From the NCBI RefSeq assembly GCF_000691525.1, contig NZ_JMDW01000002.1, positions 124,001 through 188,000 of the forward strand: a stretch of 64,000 bases of DNA, written 5' to 3'. This DNA is from Mycolicibacterium neoaurum ATCC 25795 (lineage in GTDB: Bacteria > Actinomycetota > Actinomycetes > Mycobacteriales > Mycobacteriaceae). The translations under genes were made by a program, and so were the position numbers. Within the stretch, counting starts at the first letter, position 1; each line of letters begins with the position of its first letter. A model generated the notes under the pieces. That model was not told the DNA's origin. It made no database searches and saw only the letters and a list, made by a program, of their open reading frames with translations. Of the stretch, positions 58,399 through 64,000 are shown in pieces.

Positions 58399-59253
58399 AT
58401 GACAAGTTCTTTCGCCGGACACGGTGAACCCACGCACTATGACGACGTGGTCGCCGTCGAGGTCACGATCGACGGCATGCTCGTCATCGCCGATCGGCTC
58501 CAGCTCGAGGAATTCCCGCCCGCTCTCGGAATCCGGCCCAACATCCCGCAGCCCGACCTGCGGGAAAAGGTGTGGGATCAAGTCGCCCGCGATCTCACCG
58601 AGCAGGGCGTGCTCGATGCGTTCGGCGCCCCGCACCCGGAGGTGGCGGCGATGACCGACACGTTGTCGCGGCCCGACCGCACCCTGGAGTGCCGATGGTG
58701 GCGTCGCGATGTCGGCGGCAAGATGGTCCGGTTCGTGGTGTGCCGCAAAGGTGATCGCCACGTCATCGCCGCCCGCGACGGCGACATGCTGGTACTGCAG
58801 CGGGTGGCGCCGCAGGTCGGACTGGCGGGCATGGTCACCGCCGTGCTCGGCCCTGCCGAGCCGGCAGATGTCGAGCCGATGACGGGGGTGACGGCCCGGC
58901 TGGCCGAATCGCGAACGCCCAATCAGCTGTCCCAGTTCGGGATCTCGCCCGCCTCGGCGCGCACCTACGCCGACGCGACGGCCAACCCGAACAGCTGGGT
59001 GGAGATCACCGCCGCCGAGCGCCATTCCGGCGGCACCTACACCCAGGCCGATGTCGCTGCCGGCGTGCTGGATTCGGCGCAGGGCCGCATCGTGTCGATC
59101 CCGCGCAAGGTCAACGGCGAGCTCTACGGGAGTTTCCTGGCCGGTACCCAGGACAACCTGCAGCGCGCGTTGGACGGCCTGATGTCCTTCCTGCCCGCGG
59201 GAGCCTGGTTCGAGGCCAAGGTTGAGCCGACCTACTACGACGACGGAGACTGA
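58399..59253 (+). CDS. espG1: ESX-1 secretion chaperone EspG
   Basis: 284 residues. EspG binds PPE partners to keep them soluble and target them to the secretion machine. It aligns closely with M. tuberculosis EspG1: VEVTIDGMLVIADRL, LGIRPNIPQPDLRE, RWWRRDVGGKMVRFVVCRKGDRHVIAARDGDMLVLQ and AGVLDSAQGRIVSIPRKVNGELYGSF. First gene of the rightward ESX-1 operon; 259 bases separate it from the divergent EspI-like gene. Confidence 0.95.
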   Translation: MTSSFAGHGEPTHYDDVVAVEVTIDGMLVIADRLQLEEFPPALGIRPNIPQPDLREKVWDQVARDLTEQGVLDAFGAPHPEVAAMTDTLSRPDRTLECRWWRRDVGGKMVRFVVCRKGDRHVIAARDGDMLVLQRVAPQVGLAGMVTAVLGPAEPADVEPMTGVTARLAESRTPNQLSQFGISPASARTYADATANPNSWVEITAAERHSGGTYTQADVAAGVLDSAQGRIVSIPRKVNGELYGSFLAGTQDNLQRALDGLMSFLPAGAWFEAKVEPTYYDDGD

Positions 59254-59261
59254 GCACCTTC

Positions 59262-59774
59262 ATGATGGGCAACCAGCCCTTTGACGATGACGACGAGGTC
59301 GATACCGAGGACGGGGTGGACATCGGTGACGGCCTCGCCGCGTTCGACGACATCTTCGACGTCCCGGCCCCGCACGCGGACCCGGAGCTCGATCCTCTCG
59401 CACCCGACTTCGGCATCCCCGAGCAGGCGCCGGGTGAGCCGCTGTTCACGGTGACCAACCCGCCGGGCACCGTCACCGTCTCGGCATTGCTCGACGGTCG
59501 TATCCATCGCATCGAACTGTCACCGGAGGCGACCGCCGAGGCCGATTCGGAGGCCCAACTGGCCGCCGAGATCGTCGTCATCGCCGACCTGGCCCACCAG
59601 CAGGCGCGCTCCGCGCAGTTCTCCTACGTCCTCGAAGGGATGCAGGACCACGGTCACGACGCAGCGGAAACCAGGGACTTCCTGACCCGAAGCGTCGGGC
59701 TGCCATCCCCGGAGCAGGCCGATGCCGCCCGGGCACAGATCTTTGCGACCAGGTATGCAGGTGACCATGAGTGA
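59262..59774 (+). CDS. espH: ESX-1 protein EspH
   Basis: 170 residues. An acidic disordered N-terminal half (DDDDEVDTEDGVDIGDG) precedes a YbaB-like domain with LFTVTNPPGTVTVSALLDGRIHRIELS and AEIVVIADLAHQQARSAQFSYVLEGM, matching EspH. In M. tuberculosis EspH directs EspE/EspF secretion; those genes are not seen here. The start may be the ATG at 59262 or 59265. Confidence 0.92.
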   Translation: MMGNQPFDDDDEVDTEDGVDIGDGLAAFDDIFDVPAPHADPELDPLAPDFGIPEQAPGEPLFTVTNPPGTVTVSALLDGRIHRIELSPEATAEADSEAQLAAEIVVIADLAHQQARSAQFSYVLEGMQDHGHDAAETRDFLTRSVGLPSPEQADAARAQIFATRYAGDHE

Positions 59775-61485
59775 TCACCTGGTAGCCCTCTTCGGCTCGG
59801 CGGTCGGCATGTTGCCCAGCGCACCCGCCCGTTCCCTGGAACTGTTCACCGAGATCACCGCGGCGGACGAGACGGCATGTGACGCGTGGGTGGGCCGGAT
59901 CCGGTGCGGTGACTCGGACCGGGCAACGCTGTTCCGGGCGTGGTTCTCGCGGAACAACTTCGGGCAGCTGGCCGGCGCGGCCGAGATATCGATGAACAGC
60001 GTGGGGGCACGCATCCCCATCGGCGGCATGTTCGGTGACATCACCTATCCCGTCAATTCACCGCTGGCGATCACGATGGCTTTCGCCGTGCGGGAGGCGG
60101 CCGAAGGCAATCACGCCGACGCGATGGAGGCGCTCGACGATGCCCCGGCGATGGGCGGCGAGTACCTGGTCTCCTGGATCCGTGCGGTCATCTACGGCGC
60201 GGCCGAGCGGTGGACCGATGTCATCGACGAGGTGCGCTCCGCAGGGAGCTGGCCGGACAAGTTCCTCGGCGCGGCCGCGGGTGTGGCGCATGGTGTGGCA
60301 GCGACCAATCTCGGTCTGTTCACCGAGGCCGAACGGCGGCTCACCGAGTCCAACTCGTCGCCGGCGGGTGAGGCATGCGCCCCCGCGATCGCGTGGTACC
60401 TGGCCATGGCGCGCCGCAGCCAGGGCAACGAGGAGGCCGCCATGGCGCTGCTCGAGTGGCTGCAGGCCACCCATCCCTCGCCGAAGGTGACCGCCGCACT
60501 GCGTGATCCGTCCTACCGCCTGGTCACCACCACCGCCGAGAAGATCGCCCAGCGCACCGATCCGTGGGATCCGAGCAGCGTCGTCGCCGACACCTCCGGG
60601 CGGGAGAAGCTGTTGGCCGACGCGCAGGCCGAACTGGACCGCCAGATCGGCCTGAGCCGCGTCAAGGAGCAGATCGAGAAGTACCGTGCGGCAACGCAGA
60701 TGGCCAAGATCCGCGCTGCCCGCGGGATGAAGGTGGCTCAGCAGTCCAAGCACATGATCTTCACCGGACCGCCGGGAACCGGCAAGACCACCATCGCCAG
60801 AGTGGTCGCCAACATCCTGGCCGGCCTCGGCGTGATCCCCGAGCCCAAGCTGGTGGAGACCTCGCGCAAGGACTTCGTCGCCGAGTACGAGGGACAGTCC
60901 TCGGTGAAGACCTCGCGCACCATCGACCGTGCCCTCGGTGGCGTGCTGTTCATCGACGAGGCCTACACCCTGGTGCAGGAGCGCGACGGGCGGACCGACC
61001 CGTTCGGTACCGAGGCGCTGGACACCCTGCTGGCACGCATGGAGAATGACCGCGACCGGCTGGTGGTGATCATCGCCGGTTACAGCAGTGACATCGACCG
61101 GTTGCTGGAGACCAATGACGGTCTGCGGTCCCGGTTCTCGACCCGAATCGAGTTCGACTCCTACGCCCCCGAGGAGATCGTCGACATCGCCAAGGTGATC
61201 GCCGAGGCCAATGACTCGCAGCTCAGCGAGGAGGCGGCCAAGCGGGTGCTCGATGCCGCGACGCTGTTGAGCGACCGTTCACTGGGTGGCAAACCGGCGC
61301 TCGACATCGCCGGAAACGGCCGGTACGCACGACAATTGGTGGAGGCGGGTGAGCAGAGCCGGGATATGCGGTTGGCACGGTCGCTGGACTTCGAGAACCT
61401 CGGTGTGGAAGAGCTCAGTGAGATCAGCGGTGAGGACATGGCGGCCGCGATCGACGCCGTGCACACCAGGCTGAACATCGGATAA
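59767..61485 (+). CDS. eccA1: ESX-1 AAA+ ATPase EccA
   Basis: 572 residues: N-terminal TPR-like region, then a CbxX/CfqX AAA+ domain with Walker A GPPGTGKTT at about 334-342, LVETSRKDFVAEYEGQS, and Walker B VLFIDEAYTL. Energises or disassembles substrate complexes. Length matches M. tuberculosis EccA1 (573). ATG at 59767 overlaps the espH end by 8 bases. Confidence 0.96.
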   Translation: MSDHLVALFGSAVGMLPSAPARSLELFTEITAADETACDAWVGRIRCGDSDRATLFRAWFSRNNFGQLAGAAEISMNSVGARIPIGGMFGDITYPVNSPLAITMAFAVREAAEGNHADAMEALDDAPAMGGEYLVSWIRAVIYGAAERWTDVIDEVRSAGSWPDKFLGAAAGVAHGVAATNLGLFTEAERRLTESNSSPAGEACAPAIAWYLAMARRSQGNEEAAMALLEWLQATHPSPKVTAALRDPSYRLVTTTAEKIAQRTDPWDPSSVVADTSGREKLLADAQAELDRQIGLSRVKEQIEKYRAATQMAKIRAARGMKVAQQSKHMIFTGPPGTGKTTIARVVANILAGLGVIPEPKLVETSRKDFVAEYEGQSSVKTSRTIDRALGGVLFIDEAYTLVQERDGRTDPFGTEALDTLLARMENDRDRLVVIIAGYSSDIDRLLETNDGLRSRFSTRIEFDSYAPEEIVDIAKVIAEANDSQLSEEAAKRVLDAATLLSDRSLGGKPALDIAGNGRYARQLVEAGEQSRDMRLARSLDFENLGVEELSEISGEDMAAAIDAVHTRLNIG

Positions 61486-61488
61486 CCC

Positions 61489-63039
61489 ATGGCAGGATTC
61501 CGGCTCACCACCAAGGTCCAGGTCAGCGGCTGGCGCTTTCTCTTGCGTCGCGTCGAGCACGCGATCGTGCGCCGCGACACCCGCATGTTCGACGACCCGC
61601 TGCAGTTCTACAGCCGGGCGGTCATGTGTGGGGTCGTGATCGCCGTCGTCATCTGCATCGGCGCTGCATTGCTGGCGTACTTCAAACCGTTGGGCAAACG
61701 CGGCTCGGACACGCTGTTGGTCGACCGCACCACCAACCAGCTCTACGTCATGGTGCCCGGATCCGACAGCATCCGGCCGGTCTACAACCTGACCTCCGCG
61801 CGGTTGGTGCTCGGTAACGCCGCCACCCCGTCGGCGGTCAAGTCCGAAGAGCTCAACCGGATGACGAAGGGTCAGCCGATCGGCATTCCTGGTGCCCCGT
61901 ACGCCACCCCGGTGGGCGCGCCGACCTCGACATGGTCGCTGTGCGACAACGTGATCAAGCCCGAGAGCGTCGCACCCCAGGTGGAGACGTCGGCGTTGGT
62001 GATGCCCTTGGCCATCGACGCCTCGGTGGGTCCGTTACGCCCGAACCAGGGTGTGCTGGTCACGTATCAGAATCTCACCTGGCTGGTGACCGCGGATGGC
62101 AGGCACGCCATCGACATGGCCGACCGGGCGGTGACCTCCGCGGTCGGCATCCCGGTCACCGCGCGGGCCACCCCGATCTCGGAGGCACTGTTCAACGCCC
62201 TGCCCAACGTCGGGCCGTTGAAACTGCCCGCCGTGCCGGGTGCGGGCGCGCCCAACAGCCTGGGGCTGGCACCGAATCTGGTGATCGGCTCGGTCTTCCG
62301 GACGCTGAACAACGATGTCGAACAGCGGTATGTCGTGTTGGCCGATGGGGTCGCCAAGGTCAACGGCACCACGTCGGCGGCGCTGCGCGCGACCAACTCC
62401 TTCGGGCTGATCACGCCGCCTTCGGTGGAGGCCAGCGATGTCGCCAGCATCCCTGAGCAGGTTTTCGTCTCGCCGCTGCCCGATGAGCCGATGGACATCC
62501 GGTTGCGCGCCGACGCGCCGACGCTGTGCTGGTCGTGGCAGCGCGACCCGGGCGACCAGGGGCCACGCCAGACCGTGATCAGCGGTAGGCACCTGCCCGT
62601 GCCGCCCACCCGGATGAACAGTGGCATCGACCAGATCTCGGGCAATGCCACCGTGTACATCGACGGCGGTCAGTACATCAGGCTGCAGTCGCCGGACCCG
62701 CGCTATGGCGAGAGCCTGTATTACATCGACCCACAGGGTGTCCGCTATGGACTGCCCAACGAGGACACCGCCTCATCGCTGGGACTCAGCGGACCGCTCA
62801 CCGCGCCGTGGCAGGTGGTCAGCTGGCTCATCGACGGTCCGGTGTTGTCCAAGCAGGCCGCCCTGCTGGAACATGACACACTGCCGCCGAGCCCGAACCC
62901 CCGGAAGGTGACCGGCGAACTCGCCGCGCCTGCCGGTGCTGCCGCCCCAGCCGCGGGCGTGCCCGCGCCCGCACCGGGCGGCAACCTACCCGCCCAGGCT
63001 CCCGGATCACCGATGCCGCCGGAAGGAGCAGGTGGATGA
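61489..63039 (+). CDS. eccB1: ESX-1 membrane component EccB
   Basis: 516 residues: N-terminal cytoplasmic start [21 protein letters not shown], one membrane helix ([19 protein letters not shown], about 44-64) and a large periplasmic domain containing CWSWQRDP, and the Pro/Ala-rich C-terminus. EccB is a core of the secretion complex. ATG at 61489, 3 bases after eccA; its stop overlaps eccCa (ATGA). Confidence 0.96.
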   Translation: MAGFRLTTKVQVSGWRFLLRRVEHAIVRRDTRMFDDPLQFYSRAVMCGVVIAVVICIGAALLAYFKPLGKRGSDTLLVDRTTNQLYVMVPGSDSIRPVYNLTSARLVLGNAATPSAVKSEELNRMTKGQPIGIPGAPYATPVGAPTSTWSLCDNVIKPESVAPQVETSALVMPLAIDASVGPLRPNQGVLVTYQNLTWLVTADGRHAIDMADRAVTSAVGIPVTARATPISEALFNALPNVGPLKLPAVPGAGAPNSLGLAPNLVIGSVFRTLNNDVEQRYVVLADGVAKVNGTTSAALRATNSFGLITPPSVEASDVASIPEQVFVSPLPDEPMDIRLRADAPTLCWSWQRDPGDQGPRQTVISGRHLPVPPTRMNSGIDQISGNATVYIDGGQYIRLQSPDPRYGESLYYIDPQGVRYGLPNEDTASSLGLSGPLTAPWQVVSWLIDGPVLSKQAALLEHDTLPPSPNPRKVTGELAAPAGAAAPAAGVPAPAPGGNLPAQAPGSPMPPEGAGG

Positions 63040-64000
63040 CCACCAAGAAGTTCACCCCGATCATCAAGCGCGGTCCCCGGCTGACACCCGGTGAAATCAC
63101 CATCACCCCACCGGATGACCTCGGGATCGACATTCCGCCCTCGGGTATCCAGAAGGCGCTGCCCTGGGTGATGGGCGGCGGCATGCTCGGCATGATCGCG
63201 ATCATGATCTTCACCGGGATCAGGCAGCTTTCGCCCTACATGCTGATGATGCCGCTGATGATGATCATGGCCACGGTCGGTTTCATGGCCGGCGGCGGAC
63301 CTGGTGGCAAGCGCGTCCCCGAGATCAACGCCGACCGCAAGGAGTACCTGCGCTACCTGGCGGGGCTGCGAACCCGCGTGACCACCTCGGCTGCCGCCCA
63401 GGTCACCTTCTTCAACTATCACGCACCGCATCCCGAGGATCTGCTCTCGATCATCGGCACCAACCGGCAGTGGTCACGCCAGACCAACGCCGACTTCTAT
63501 GCCGCCGTCCGCATCGGCGTCGGGTCCGAGCCCGCCGTCGATCGTTTGCTCAAACCAGCTGTGGGCGGTGAGCTTTCGGGTCCGGCCGGCGCGCCGCAAC
63601 CGCATCTGGAGCCGGTCAGCCACATGTGGTTGATCAAGTTCCTGCGTACCCACGGCCTCATCCACGACTGCCCGAAGCTGGTGCAGCTGAGAACGTTCCC
63701 GACCATCGCCGTCGGCGGCGACGGTGCAAGGGCGGCGGCATTGCTGCGCGCCATGATCTGCCATCTCGCGGTGTTCCATCCGCCGGACCTCTTGCAGATC
63801 AGGGTGCTGACCGACAATCCGGAGGATCCGGATTGGGCGTGGCTGAAATGGCTTCCGCATGTACAGCATCAGACCGATACCGATTCCGCGGGTGCGACGC
63901 GGCTGGTGTTCACCCGGCCCGACGGGCTGGCCGACCTGACCGCGCGCGGCCCGCACACCGCCGATGCCGCGCCGAGCGGACCCTACGTGGTCGTGATCGA
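63036..64000 (+). CDS. eccCa1: ESX-1 ATPase component EccCa (3' end cut by window)
   Basis: First 321 codons of the FtsK/SpoIIIE-like motor subunit. N-terminus [21 protein letters not shown], two membrane helices ([39 protein letters not shown]), then [19 protein letters not shown] and [20 protein letters not shown], up to GPYVVVI at the edge. It aligns with M. tuberculosis EccCa1. The ATPase domains lie beyond the window. Confidence 0.96.
   Translation, partial: MTTKKFTPIIKRGPRLTPGEITITPPDDLGIDIPPSGIQKALPWVMGGGMLGMIAIMIFTGIRQLSPYMLMMPLMMIMATVGFMAGGGPGGKRVPEINADRKEYLRYLAGLRTRVTTSAAAQVTFFNYHAPHPEDLLSIIGTNRQWSRQTNADFYAAVRIGVGSEPAVDRLLKPAVGGELSGPAGAPQPHLEPVSHMWLIKFLRTHGLIHDCPKLVQLRTFPTIAVGGDGARAAALLRAMICHLAVFHPPDLLQIRVLTDNPEDPDWAWLKWLPHVQHQTDTDSAGATRLVFTRPDGLADLTARGPHTADAAPSGPYVVVI

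Overview
The window is the chromosome-origin region of a rapidly growing mycobacterium (Mycolicibacterium type). Evidence: high GC, frequent GTG and TTG starts, and the conserved mycobacterial order parB-parA-rsmG-jag-yidC-yidD-rnpA-rpmH (minus strand) / dnaA-oriC-dnaN-gnd-recF-DUF721-gyrB-gyrA-DUF3566-tRNA-Ile-tRNA-Ala (plus strand). It is followed by cwsA, ppiA, a PH-domain gene, crgA, a DUF881 gene and trpG, by the pknB-pknA-pbpA-rodA-pstP-fhaB/fhaA cell-division cluster, and by tRNA-Leu, whiB5-like and ESX-1 genes. ESX-1 close to oriC on this side is the fast-grower arrangement. The species cannot be named from sequence alone.

Layout. 1-6090: leftward segregation, membrane-insertion and RNA genes, with two perfect parS sites. 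The YidC gene carries an uncharacterised insert of about 390 residues and lower GC between its membrane core and its basic tail; this is the most unusual object in the window. 6091-18445: dnaA, the origin, and the replication and gyrase genes. 18480-20910: two tRNAs around a 34-residue membrane peptide, then a small decayed island next to tRNA-Ala (broken tyrosine integrase, a small cysteine-rich secreted protein, a gene remnant). 20911-28496: a lipoprotein, a large arylsulfatase, and conserved division and cell-wall genes. 28522-38123: a tightly overlapping Ser/Thr kinase, phosphatase and peptidoglycan operon, with fhaA transcribed separately upstream. 38396-48993: tRNA-Leu and an accessory stretch (frameshifted Gly-rich PGRS-like protein, CPBP protease, acetyltransferases, an orphan type VII substrate-like protein, a GGDEF protein, a TetR/SnoaL-like divergent pair, a secreted lipase, and a bacterial ionotropic-glutamate-receptor-like channel). 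49052-51727: furA-katG. 51886-55446: metabolic and hypothetical genes. 55660-64000: a WhiB protein, an HTH protein, an EspI-like ATPase and the start of an ESX-1 operon (espG, espH, eccA, eccB, eccCa, the last cut by the window end).

How it fits together. ParA/ParB with parS segregate the origin that DnaA fires. RnpA, YidD, YidC and KhpB/Jag serve RNA processing and membrane insertion. PknA/PknB, PstP, FhaA/FhaB, RodA, PbpA, CrgA and CwsA form the septation and elongation control system. The right end encodes ESX-1 core components. Both ends cut genes: parB lacks its 3' end and eccCa lacks most of its length.
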